Shown here piece by piece: positions 33,038 through 44,652 of a stretch of 64,000 nt of DNA. The stretch spans positions 1,704,990 through 1,768,989 of the forward strand of contig KZ111142.1 in the NCBI GenBank assembly GCA_002077045.2. The letters are read 5' to 3'. The stretch comes from Rachicladosporium sp. CCFEE 5018 (Eukaryota; Ascomycota; Dothideomycetes; Cladosporiales; Cladosporiaceae). The translations under genes and the position numbers were made by a program. Numbering within the stretch: the stretch's first letter is position 1; every line of letters begins with the position of its first letter. The notes beneath the pieces are model-generated. The model had not been told where the DNA came from and made no database searches. It saw nothing but the letters and a program-made list of their open reading frames with translations.

Positions 33038-36000
33038 TCACGTGCTCGTCCCATTATTAGTATAGATCACGATCCTCCCCGCCCCACCACAGACCTCCGT
33101 TGCGTTTCCTTTGCAAGCATAGTCGCACCCAGCTGATATTGGGTCCTGCCCGGCGGCCATCAATAATGTCGCAGGTGGAGTGTTACTCGCGAAACACTCT
33201 TGCGAAAATTCAGCACCGCAGAAGCTGTATCCCAGCGTCTGGCAAGCAGACATGCAGTTGGCGATACTCGCGTTCGCCGCTCCACCGTATGCCGCCAGAC
33301 TCACGCCATTCTGCAGTGTGCGAGATCCAGTCGAGTCGCTGTAGCAGGCCATGAGATTCCAGCTCTTGTATGACGGACGTGCGAAGAGCGTCTGCACCCA
33401 GCTGCTGTCCGCGTACACGCTCAGACGGTCAGCGGCGCCGCACTTCTGCGTGGCGTCGCCTTTGCAAGCCATGCTACACTCTGTGTCCGTGGAAGCTTTG
33501 GAAGTGGGCGCGTTGTTCCCGCACCAACATTCGCTGCTATATTCAGATCCCGAGTATTGGTAGCCCAGGGAGCGGCAGGCTAGGGCGCATTGAGCTGGGG
33601 TCTGGGAGTTGGAAGTGCCGTTGTTGTAGGGGAGGGTGCGGGTGCCGGCATTATCTATATAGCAACCAGAGTAGGAGATGGAGGATGGCAGGGAGGGGCT
33701 TGAACTGGTTGTTGTTGAGGAGATGGTAGAGGAGGAGGAGGTGGTCGAGGTCGTTGTAGGCGGGACCGGTGTAGTTAGTGAGGTAGTGCTGGTGGTGGAT
33801 GTTGTTGATGTAGTAATAGGGGCTGTAGATGTGGTCGTGGTGAAGCTTGTTGATGTGGTAGTAGGGACTGTAGCTGTGCTCGTCGTGGAGCTTGTCGAGA
33901 AGGTGGTGGAAAATGTGGTGGTGGAAGTGGTCGGGAGTGACGTCGTGCTTGAAGACGTTGTGGTCGCAGTCGTCGATGTACTCGAAGATGTCGTGGTCAA
34001 TGTAGCGGACGTAGATGACGAAGTGGTTGTGACAACCACGCTTGTAGAGGACGACGTGGATGAGGTCGTCAGAGTGGTCGACGAAGTCGTGGACAGACCG
34101 CCAACGATCAACTTCGCGCCCCATACATTGGGATTGCTGTTGCCTCCACCAATTGCATTCTTGAGATAACAGCCTGCACCCAGCATTGACAGGTCCAGAC
34201 ACCCAGGAGTGGCGTCACATGCACCAATGCATTGAGTGAAGTTGTCCACGGTCGTGGAAGCGAAGTCTCCCCCAGCGCGATCGACGAAGCACTCTATTAG
34301 AAAGCGCTGGCCTGACGGCGCAGTGAAGACAGTGTTGTTCGACCCAGGGCAGGAGGCCGGCGTTGGGGCTGCTGAGGTCGTTGCACTCGTGGAGGACGAT
34401 GAGCTCGTGCTTGTTGTAGACGTAGTTGAGGTTGTCGATGTCGTGGCTGGTAGCGTGACATATCTAGCTCCCCAGATGCCAGGAGCGCTATTAGCAGGGC
34501 CCAGACTGCGTTTCAAGTAGCACGCCGAGCCACTCAGGCTCACATCCACGCACTGCGGAGTGCTGGAGCACAACTCAACGCAGCCTTGGAAGTTCGCGAC
34601 GGTGGCAGAGGAGATGTCTCCGCCATAGTGATCTGTGTCGCATTCTATCAGAAATGCCCGGCCGCCGCTGATATAGGTGGTTCCGTTCGATGCAGGGCAT
34701 GCTAACACAGTCGGTGAAACAGTAGCGCTCGACGTCGTAGTACTGATAGTACTCGCCGTGCTAGACGATGTTGAGCCAGGCGGCAATACCTTCGCACCCC
34801 AGATGCCGGGAGCACTGCCTGCAGGTCCAAGTACCGATTTTAGGTAACATGTCGTGCCGCCGGAAAGTGAGACGTCGACACAGGTCGCGGTCTTATCGCA
34901 AGCGTCGGTACAACCTTGAAAGTTCGCCACCTGCAGCATCTGCAAATCGCCGCCTTGATGATCCACGTCACACTCTACGATGAACTTCTGTCCTGTGGAA
35001 CCAGTATAGACGGTACCATTGGAAGCAGGACAGGTCACTGGAGTGGCGCTGGCGGTAGCACTGACAGTGGATGAGATCGTGGTCGAAGTCGACGTCGAAG
35101 CCACCAATCTGGCACCCCAGACGTTCGGCGAATTGACTGCATCCCCTACGCCTGATTTAAGGTAGCAAGCAGACCCCAGGAACGCAGCATCAACGCACTG
35201 TGCGGTGCTGGAGCAGAGGTCGATGCAAGCTCTAAAGCTGCTGACAGTGGCTGATGTCAGGTCTTGACCAAAGTGGTCTGTCCCGCACTCAACCACAAAG
35301 CTCTTACCGTTCGATGCGACGACGGTATTGTTGGAGGCAGGGCAGTCTGCAACAGGGGCGCCAGAGCTCGTTGGTGTAGTTCCGGGAGCGCTCGACGTGG
35401 TAGTGGGCGCAGTATATGTCGTGTCGACATATAGTGTTAATCGGTAGCTGGCGCCGCAGTACTCAAGGGTGTTGTTGGCGCAGGTCATACTGCACTCGCC
35501 AGTGTTGGTGAGGTTCGCAAGCGGCGAGATAGAGCTCCCGCAATAGCACTCCGCAGAATATTCAACCCCGAAGTACTTTGAGCCTTTGCAGAAGTTTGCG
35601 CAGTTTTCCAGAGTCATGAAGTTGCCAGCAGTCGCCGGACCAGCCAATGCCCTAGAGCCGTCGGACGCCTCAATCAAACAGCCCTGCGAATACCAATTGC
35701 CATTGATGGTCTCTGGCATACTCGGTGGCGGCAGGATCTTCGGGGTGCCGTTCGAGAAGACTGAGAGACGACTGATGCCACCACACATCTCGGTCGTATT
35801 GCCGGCACAGCCCATGTTGCATGAGCCCTCGATCACTCGCTGCGCTTGGTATGTCATCGCGGAGCCGCAATAGCATTGTGACGAGTATTCTATTCCAGCC
35901 ACGCTGTAGCCTTGGCTCACGCACGCCGCCGTACACAGCTCGATGGTGGTCGAGCTGTTGTCGAAGAGCTGCATCGGGAAAGAACGTGAGTTGGCGCTGT

Positions 36001-37315
36001 CCGAGTAGCAGCCCGCGTAAGTGAGATTTCCAGCGTATGTGTTGTTGTTGATTGATGCGGAGGTGCTGTTGAGTGCAGGATCGGGGAACGGATCATCACC
36101 AGCTTGTTGACGAGGATAACCAGAGTCGTAGGCACGCTTGCCGTCTCCGTTGAAGTTGTCTTCGAACAAACGAGCGCGGCCGGCAGGCACAGCCATCATA
36201 CCGCCACCATCGTGCCCCATATTCACAAGATCGGCGGTGTCGCAGTTTCTGCCCGCCGGATCCGGACAGGAAATAGGAAAGGCCTTGATAAAGTTGAAGA
36301 ATCGCTCGTTGCGATTGATACCTGTCGTGCCGGGCTCACAGCCTGAAGAGTCATCACCAGTGTCGAGCAGCCCGCGCGCATGTGCTACTTGCTTCGAATT
36401 GTAGTTCGCAAGGATTGCGGGTCGTCCTTGATTTACAAGTGCCTGGCCATAGGTCATTGGATAGGCGGTGAAGTTGGAATATCCATCTCGGTAATTGTCG
36501 TACGTCGGACAACCAGTGGTCGGCAGTGGTCTCGAGGTGTCCATCCAAATGAAACTATTGGGATTAGCGACCCAGTAAGTCACGGGCGATATCGTGCCTA
36601 AATGCTGGCCAAGTACTGCGTATCGATGGACTGTCTGCGCCCCAAGAGAGTGACCAGCGACGACAATCTGGTTCATATTGGGGAAGAGAGTCTTGTCGTC
36701 GAAATAGCGAACAAGTGTATCCAGCACGAAGTAGGACGACGTATTCTGGGAGGCCGTCGGGTACTGATTGTTGGCACCTGCCGACCATTGCGAGCCTTTC
36801 CATACCAGGGCTGAAGTATAGGACTTCGAAGTCGCAGCACTAGCATTCCACGGGTAGCCATTTCCCTTATCGTCGCCTATAGTATATAGTCAATAATGCG
36901 CCTTCGTAGGTAAGTAAATCAGTAGCGGGCATATACCGTTAGTGAAATACGGCGACATGATGACCACGTTGTCGAAATTGATCCCAGGTGTGGTGACTTG
37001 AGCAAGTGCGCTTTGCATGTTGGATTGATAGGTGCCAGGATCACGGTTGAGACCGTGGATGATTATGACAGCACGCTTGATTTTGCTCTCCACGATTCGA
37101 TTGCCATCTTGCCCATGTGAGTAGTAGTTGATCAGTGTGAGATTTGCTGCTGCCGTCTTGTTCTTGTCGAGAACCCCCGGAATCTTGAAATAAGTGATTT
37201 CCGCATTGCCGACTGGAGGCAACGAGTTGGGAATCACCTCTCCGACGTACTGCTGGGCTGTAGAGAGTCCAATCCAGACGGCCGCCAGCGCGGCAAAAGG
37301 TGTGAAGCAACGCAT
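33038..37315 (-). CDS. Secreted alpha/beta-hydrolase with WSC and PAN modules, intact copy
   Basis: Exons read complement(33038-36876, 36937-37315), 1405 residues. The Met chosen gives a clean signal peptide (MRCFTPFAALAAVW..STAQQ); an in-frame Met 8 codons upstream is possible. The hydrolase domain (about 30-350) has HGLN near 88, a nucleophile elbow GHSLG at about 200-204 and a possible catalytic His in GHDGG. Two Cys-rich WSC modules follow (YAGCYSDS..., QGCLIEAS...), then four PAN/Apple-like modules (CPxSNxT ... CYLK ... WGA), a long Ser/Thr linker and two more WSC modules ending in YTNNGTST. WSC modules bind wall glycans in known fungal enzymes, so an esterase or lipase tethered to the wall or matrix is a reasonable inference. 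No C-terminal GPI signal or TM segment is seen. Confidence 0.88.
33690..34095 (-). repeat. Ser/Thr-coding low-complexity tract in the WSC gene
   Basis: Irregular repeats of ACT/TCT/ACG-type codons (plus strand GT/GA-rich) encode a long Ser/Thr linker, likely O-glycosylated. The equivalent in version 1 (about 15370-15780) differs in sequence and arrangement. Confidence 0.8.
36877..36936 (-). other. 60-bp intron present in only one copy of the WSC gene
   Basis: Runs GTATAT...ACTATAG and interrupts the codon run for TNGDDKG in phase 1. Version 1 has the same codons uninterrupted. An in-frame stop inside the segment and the intact reading frame after removal support splicing. GTATAT at the 5' end can pair with ATATAC near the 3' end. 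Confidence 0.75.
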
Positions 37316-40059
37316 GGCGATGAGTCCCCTGTCTCTCAAGATCGCGTTGATGGAATCGAAGTTAACGAGAGTGTGTGCATAATAGCACTGGAAGTCTTGA
37401 CAAGCGATGTGAGAAGCGAGTGGACGGCTACAAGAGCCTCTGACGATTGTGGAGAGGGATGTTTACTAGGGATGTAGGAGGGAAGCGTTTAAGCATACCA
37501 GACAGCCATCAGCCGTCAACGTACCTGGCTGTCACCTGTCGAACTATACTGCCGCCACATCGTCCACATTGGGACTCACGATGTGTTCTGGTCTGAATGT
37601 GGCTGACTGTACACGGCGACTCATCGGGCTACCACGACACATGGCGCGCGGGTTGACTTGATGGAAAGAAGCGATAATCTGCAACACGGTGAAGCCGAGA
37701 CTCCGTTCACCAGCCCAGAGCGCTCTAGAGGATGACTTATCGTCGTTCTGGCCGTTGTGACTGTCGCGTGTGGGTCAAAACAGATTGAGGTGGAGCGTGA
37801 GGTTGGCCAAGAGGACCCAAATGTAAAGATCTCCCGAAAGGAGACACGCTTGGCAGGCGCGTTCCTGGAACTTCCTGAAAGAAGCGGGGGAGAACGGCCC
37901 GTTCGCGAGAACCCACGCAGTACACATCGTTCTCATCACTGGGAATGCCATGCGTGCATTGATTGTGCAGTATCGAGACGTGCATGCAATCTCGAAGTGC
38001 GTTTGCAATAATGTCAAAGGGTACGCAGGGTCTTTTGTCGAGCTGCAGGCGTCGGCCATCTAGTATGCTGAAGTCTACATGATGCTGTTTCCATGAAGAG
38101 ATGGATCGGTCGATGGCAAGAAGCTCTTGCGCGCCAGCATTGGCACCCTTCAATGGTCTATGATAGTAGTGCTCGGGGGGCTTGCCAAGAGCGTTCGCGT
38201 GTCAAACGTCTCCCGAGAAGCTGCACGTGCTCTGTGGCTTGCAGTGACCGAATACAGATGGCTCCGTGGAGACAGCTGCCGAAAGCGGCACCATGAGCAT
38301 TGAATTCTAGAAACCGGAATGCGCTCTTGAATGATTCCTCCCGAGACGATTGATCTTCTTCTTCTCGTGTTCTCATCAACGTTGCGTACCGAAGATTCTG
38401 CCTTCTCGTCCTCAAAAGTCTGAAACACTACTGGAATTCTTCTATAAGCCCACCCAATACAGGGGACCGTGAAGGAGAGACAAGCCTGTGCTCTCCAGAC
38501 CCACGCCGCTCACAGACGTAGCAGTAAACCTAAGTCCTGCTGTGTCTGAGCTGGTAAGCGCCCTAGCCACGTTCAGGTTTCTGGAAGTAGCACTGTAGAG
38601 ATTCCGGCGGCTCAGAGTCCAGGCAGCGTTGATCAATCCTGGAACATACTTGTTCAGGTCCGCTACACAATACAGTCCCAGTGAAGACACCGTCGTGACA
38701 CGATTTGTGCGGCTACATAGCAATCGGAACGGTCTCAGGCTGATGTGCAGTTGTGCAATTGCTGCACATGCAGGCCTGGTCATAGCACCTTTGTTTGTAG
38801 AAAGCCGCTAGATCACATATGTGTCCGGAACGTACCTAGGTGTCGTGAGTCGACAGCGGCAACCAGCGCTTGTCGATGATCAAGGGTGCGTCTCGTAGAA
38901 CAGTGCATCACCCCCAGTGCATGACGGTCCGAGTAGTGGGATCAACCCTATGTCGCGCAATGATCTGCACGAAGATCCAGCAGTCGGCAAGCAGAGCCGC
39001 ACGTGGTTGAAACATGGCGTCCGCGATCGAAATGCGCAGACAGACTCTGCATCCGCGGCAGTTCTCGATTGGATCGACATTTAGTGCTCGAACGGTGATG
39101 CTCAAAACACCGGCCTTGGCGTGTCAATTGTGTTTGCGCTGTCTAGTGCGCGGCGCCGATAGTCCAACGGCGATAGGCCCCGAGGTCAATAGTACGCCGT
39201 CCACTGACGTCGAAGAGCCAGATCGTGTCGCGAACCGCGGAATCAGGTCATGTGCACGACGAAGCAGCAGTCGATCCTACGAGACAAGGAAGTACGTATC
39301 GCTATTGTTGTGCCAAAGCATAGAAACAGCCTGCCCTGGAGGCCAAGTCGCTGAGTCATCTGGCACGGCGCTGCTTCCGACTTGTCTCTCAAACCCGAGC
39401 ATCAAGGCAAGGAGGCATCAACACGATCTCTCATTGGTCTCGAATCGTCCAATCCGCAAGATGCCTCATCATCTGACCATCCAAACTCGCGTGCCTTGCA
39501 TCGCCTCGTTCTCCAGCGTAACCATTGGCTCCGCTATGCCAACGCGAGGCTCAGCAGCTTAACCGAGCCGACCAGGGGGGTCACCTCAGCTGTCAAAGGG
39601 TATGAATCCTACGAGGCAACGACACCTCTGCGAACATCGCCTAGACTACTGCGTCATCTTATCGAGTGTTTTGTTCTTCAGGCTTCTCGAAGTGTGAGTC
39701 ACTGATCATGACCTTGGACATGTTCGGGTTTCAGAGTTCGCATTGGCCCTGGCTGCGCCCGGCTGCTGCCTTCGACTGGAGGGCCGCCCTGGGGCCGCGC
39801 CCATGAGTTACCCTGTGTCCGAAGGCCTCACGGGCAGTGCTAGCTGGGTTCGCATCGAGGTGGATGGGTTTGTCAAGGTTTCTTCCTCTCGTTCATCTAA
39901 TTCACTTCACACACCTCGAAGCAAGCTTCCTACAGTCTAACACCTGCAATCTATTGGCGATACATCGGTTCCAAATCTCACACAAGTCAACCGACACTGC
40001 ACCTCCACAAACAACGTAGATTAACTGAGGTCTCGACTACGCCTCCTCTACCCTATTGA
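37316..40059. other. Second version of the 2.7-kb gene-poor region
   Basis: Matches 18939-21671 with scattered changes, including a 9-bp insertion near 37869. The 182-codon frame at 39014-39562 (+) is again open. No gene is assigned. Confidence 0.4.
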
Positions 40060-40695
40060 TCGCGACCACATCAAGCAGTGCTTCCGTCTGAGACAGCTCC
40101 CAAGCAAAGGACACCGCAGTTCATACACGCAGATCAAGGCTCCGCACAGGATCATCCGGGCTACCACTCCAAGTCACTCTCGAGGCTGTACACAACACAA
40201 GCGCAAGTCTGGTACTGGAATCAGCCACGCATCCACCCTCTGGACCTGTCGACCAACTCCCTCGCGCTGGCGGCTGACAAGCACACCACGGAAGTCCAGT
40301 CGCAGAGGAAGCGCGACTCCAAGCTCGCCGATCTCCCTTTACCCGCTAAGAAAGACGACACTCTCTCCTTGAAACAAACCAGCGCCACCTCACTGCCTTC
40401 ATCCAGCACATCCTACACTTTGGCACCTGGGTCTGATTCATCATCCACCTCACTAGTCCAATCGAGCTCACCGTCCCAACAGGACACAGCCAACATGCTC
40501 ACTAACATGTCCACCCCACAGAAGCCGTCTCCGCAGTCCTACGGCGTCCACTCCCAGCGTCAGATCCGCCCTACGGAGCAAAGCGGCAAGTCTCCCTCGA
40601 AGAAGTCGAAGCCAGTCGTCCACAACACTGGCAAGCAGGTGCGCATCGAGTCGATCTCTGCGAAGAAGCTCAAGGACGAGGGGAAATGGGCTTGA
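40060..40695 (+). CDS. Ser/Thr-rich hypothetical protein, last exon, version 2
   Basis: Same length and stop as version 1 (22305-22307). Differences include ENQSQGK to EVQSQRK. The 5' start is unresolved here as well. Confidence 0.42.
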   Translation, partial: SRPHQAVLPSETAPKQRTPQFIHADQGSAQDHPGYHSKSLSRLYTTQAQVWYWNQPRIHPLDLSTNSLALAADKHTTEVQSQRKRDSKLADLPLPAKKDDTLSLKQTSATSLPSSSTSYTLAPGSDSSSTSLVQSSSPSQQDTANMLTNMSTPQKPSPQSYGVHSQRQIRPTEQSGKSPSKKSKPVVHNTGKQVRIESISAKKLKDEGKWA

Positions 40696-40854
40696 TCTTA
40701 TGTGGTCAAGGGACGGCTGGGGCATGTAGGGCCAGGCAAGTGTTGTCGGCGTTTCGGTATGAAGGGACTTTTAGACTGTCACAACTGTTAGGAAGCCTCG
40801 CGGCGCAGATAGACTGGGATTGCTTTGATCGCAAAATCGGCCTCTTGTAGCAAG

Positions 40855-42010
40855 CTAGACAACCGCAAAGGCACTAGCGTAGCTCACGCTACTTTCACCT
40901 ATACTTCTCACCAGACTACTCCTCTCGTACCTCACAAATCTGAACCTGCCCTCCTCGCCCACCCCTATCTCCTCCATCATGGCTAACATAACACCAATTG
41001 GATGCCGGCCACAGACCGTGTTGCCTGTCCGCCTTAGTTCCTTGCCCCATCCCTCGTGACTTCCGCTTTCGCAAGCCACGATGGACTCGAAGTCCACTTG
41101 CCTTATGCTCTCGTGAATCTCTGGGTCCTTGGGGGATTTAGAGGAGCGAGAGAGGGAGCTGGGGTTGCCGGTCAAGGGAGAGTAATAAGTATAGCCGAAG
41201 CGAGTGCCCCAGTGGGCAAAGTCTGAGGAGATCACGAAGGCATTCGTGGGGTCTGAGAGGTAAGGAGCAAGGATCTTGGCGAGGGCTCGCTCGGTAGAGG
41301 TGGAAGTTGATCCGATCATTACGGGTACCAGGATTGGGAGGGCCGTGCCATGAACCCTGTGGACGAGGTTAGCCCAGTGTGTGGGGAAGCTGTGGATGGA
41401 GAAAGGCACTCTGATAGCATCTTGTGAATGTAGGGGAGGTGCATCTCCAGACTATGCTCATCCTCGTCTACGCTCTGGGACATGAGCTCGAACTGGCCAG
41501 TCTTGTGCAGGACGCCAGTGGTCTCGCGGTCGACTGTGAGGTTACCGAGCGGAGTGGCATAGTGGGTCATGCGTGACAGGGCTGCTCCGTTCAAGTGGTA
41601 GTGATGTGAGGGACCGAGGAGGAAGACTCGCTTCCTTCAAGTTGTCAGATGTGCTCGACATGATATAACATAATGATCACACTTACGCCTTGCTTACATC
41701 CCAGGCTCTGTATGCCCATGCAGCTGCTGGGCCAGAGTATGCGTATCCGGCATGTCTGCGATGCACCTCAGCTTTCATGGCCGACACTCTGGACACTACA
41801 GGATGATGACACTGACGGTGCTATGATGACTCTCGCGCCAGGCACAGGGAGCTGATCAATCGTTTGGCCGTCAGACTCCGGTACGATGCATTTCACTGGC
41901 ATCTTGACAGCATCGAGCCATCCTCCGAGCTCGCCATCGAGCTTGAGCTCGCTCGACGAGTACCACGATCCTGCGTGAGAAGGGTCGCGGACAAGCTGTG
42001 AGGAAGACAT
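40855..42010 (-). CDS. MHO1: MEMO-family protein (Mho1-like), version 2
   Basis: Exons read complement(40855-41356, 41410-41634, 41687-41755, 41817-42010), 329 residues, the same exon lengths as version 1. The first-intron donor is GTCAGT instead of GTGAGT, a weaker but usable site. The third-intron donor shifts the junction residues slightly (LSEVHGT versus LSKSHGP). The catalytic-fold His motifs HAGY, SHHYH and HWG are all kept. It appears functional. Confidence 0.88.
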
Positions 42011-42279
42011 CTTATCACTTAGAAGTAGTCTCGGGCTTAGGAGTCGTTCGGTGTTGGTGGGGCTACGATCGAGTGGAGTGAGATCATCGGCAGGGATGTG
42101 CCTGTCTTGACAAAGCGCGTGTCGACGCGTAGAGTGGTCAAACCTCCAAACATTGTCCAAATATTGCATATACACACATCCATCAGTAGCACTAACCAGC
42201 ATCCTTAGCTACGTAGGCTTCGATCGTGGGAGACTATCCGTCGTGCACTCAGGCGATCGTCACCTCGGGTTCAGCCAGC

Positions 42280-42945
42280 ATGACCATCAAACGCAAACGC
42301 TCCAGCCTAGTGCTATCGTCCCCAAGCCCCGACACATCCACGGCGTCAAGTGGGAGCAGTCCAATAGCTCCCTTCTACACGCACAGCAAGCCAGTTGCCG
42401 CACTATATGCGAAGTCCACGTGGTCGTGGCCGACCTACTCAGACGAGCCTCGCCACCTACCCTCGAGGACCCGCAAACGACATCGCGACGATCGGCCGGA
42501 CGAAGAAGACGTTTACAGCAAGCGCAATGGGCTACACAGGTTAGCTGAAGTCACACAGGGTGGACATGGGACTGACCACAGATCAGCGAGCACATTAACG
42601 AAGCTCTTCGAAGCGCAGCGCCTGCGGCTAGACGATCAGCCCGTACTGCCTCCTACCGAACCTACGCAGCACACGATGCCACAGAAGAGCACGCTCCACG
42701 CGTTCTGGAACATCTCACAACCTCTGCCATCCCGACGTCGTGTTGTGGAAGTTGCGACACAAGCCCACAATCAGAGAAGGTGCGATGACTGCGATGGGTC
42801 GCTCGTAACGGAAGGCGCGATGGACGTCGACACAATCGGCGGAGGACTGGGTGACGACAAAGCATGTGCTTCATGCCGGAGAGCGGTGTGTGGGAGCTGC
42901 GTGGTGTGGGATCAAGGACGAAAGTGTCGCGCGTGTGCTCGTTGA
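42280..42945 (+). CDS. Cys-rich hypothetical protein, version 2 (altered intron)
   Basis: If spliced as version 1, exons are 42280-42517 and 42587-42945 (198 residues). The donor here is GC (GCAAGC) instead of GTGAGT, and the 69-bp interval (70 bp in version 1) is stop-free and a multiple of three, so retention gives a 221-residue protein with the same ends. The four CxxC pairs (CDDC, CASC, CGSC, CRAC) are conserved. GC-AG introns exist in fungi at low frequency, so both readings are possible. Confidence 0.65.
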   Translation: MTIKRKRSSLVLSSPSPDTSTASSGSSPIAPFYTHSKPVAALYAKSTWSWPTYSDEPRHLPSRTRKRHRDDRPDEEDVYSKRNGLHRLAEVTQGGHGTDHRSASTLTKLFEAQRLRLDDQPVLPPTEPTQHTMPQKSTLHAFWNISQPLPSRRRVVEVATQAHNQRRCDDCDGSLVTEGAMDVDTIGGGLGDDKACASCRRAVCGSCVVWDQGRKCRACAR

Positions 42946-43665
42946 ACAGGCCAACAATCAGGTTGTAGCTGGGACGAGACGATATTTGCTCCGTGATCAT
43001 CATGCCATAGCGAGGCACAACTCAACAGCGGACCTATAGAGCACCAGCGCCACTGCACAAGTGTCGTTCCCAGGCTCTCACAGCGACTGCGGCGATGACC
43101 TATCCTCGGCCGTCTCACCCGGCCATTAAAAGATTAGGAGATCATGAGTCAAGCGTCCACCTCATGAACATTGCGCGCGCACGCATACATGCCTTGGTTC
43201 CAACCCGATCAGCTGTCCTACCACGCAATCTGCTGCTCGATCGAAACGCAAGTCGACGGTGAGCGCGAAGTGCGTATGTCAAGCGGAATCGAAAGAAGCG
43301 CGTAGAGTCAGCGGTGCGTCATAGCCATGTTGGGTTGAGCACACGCGAAAAGCGTGGCGTGCCTGGACAACGGACAGAAGGAGGTCGAGGTGCCTGCTGC
43401 AGGAACCGCGCGTGGCAAGCTGGTACAGTGCGACAAAGAAACGCCGCACGGAAGGCGACGGGAAGAGGAAGTCAAGGTGCGCCATGAAGTGGACTTCACT
43501 CCGTGCAAGTATGACGTAGACGGTCACGGTGATAGGAAGGTACATTCTCAAGAGGTGGGAAGAAACGCGATTATAGGTAAGTAAATGGTATCATATCGAC
43601 CCTCTGCGCAACCCCAAGTCAAGGTTTCCCGATCAGGTCCACCCAAAATAATCGACGCGATACGT
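42946..43665. other. Convergent 3' intergenic region, version 2
   Basis: Matches 24577-25299 with higher divergence and small indels than the neighbouring coding exons. No gene is seen. Confidence 0.45.
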
Positions 43666-44652
43666 CTAGACGGTCTCGGCAGCACGCGCCTCGCTGTTGT
43701 CGACCTTGTTGCGCGACTGGCGGCCCTTGTCAGACCAGGGAAAGTGCAGCACGGGAATGAGGAAGAAGGAGTTGCTGGTGTCGGCAATACCAGCGAGGGC
43801 GTTGTACCTGTAGAGACACCGTTAGCACTCTGACCAATTGGGGTCGAATGGAGCAACACATACCAAGCCAGGAACGCAGCCAAGATACCGAATGCACCAC
43901 CAGCCTTGATCAAGCTTCCGTTGGGACCTCCGCTGCTGTTCTCCAGGTAGCCAATGCCAAGGAACAAGAATGCCAAGTCCAGGGTGAAGAACAGCATGAA
44001 GAAAGCCAGAGTGGAGCGGAGCGTGCAGAGGAGTAGAATCGTCGTGAAGATGAACCATCCCATGAGGTATAGACCGAAGGAGTTCAGGAAGGGGTATGGT
44101 GACTTTTCCTCGAGCGTGGAAATGATCTCGAAGCCGCCGGGGGTGAGGATGATGGCTGTGCCGATCCAGAAGCCGCCGTAGGAGGACAGGGCGGTGGCAC
44201 CGAAGGTGTTTCCTACTGCCATTTCCCTGACGCGTAATGTTAGATCGGCTCTGTCATCGCGTAGTCCTTGTCTTTACTCACCACATGCCTGCAAGCAATT
44301 GCACCAGTCCACCGTAGGCAAACGCAGCGCCGATGACCAAGCTGGGCTCGCCGATTCCTCGGGTACCCAGATTAATGCATGACAAGACAAAGGTCGTGAG
44401 GGCGAAGGCACTCAGACCCAGAGGCGCTGGGTTGGCGAACTTGCGACCCTCGGTGGACTTGTAGAGACCAGGTTGGAATTCACCACCAAAGGCGGGGAGA
44501 CGGACAGAGTCGCCGGTGTTGATATGCGCGAGCGGGTTTCCGCCATAGTCGTAAGGCTTGCGCTGCTTTGTCGCGGCAGCGTGGTCATGTCCGTTGATGC
44601 CGTTGACATCTTTCTCGACGTTGAGCGCCGTTTGATCGTGAGAGGTCGCCAT
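43666..44652 (-). CDS. Acetate/ammonium transporter (Ato family), version 2
   Basis: Exons read complement(43666-43807, 43864-44226, 44282-44652), 291 residues. The first-exon protein (124 residues) is identical to version 1 despite about 22 base changes. Exon 2 has one clear change (LAFLCLGIG to LAFLFLGIG). Intron positions and lengths are the same. Both versions are therefore likely functional. Confidence 0.95.
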
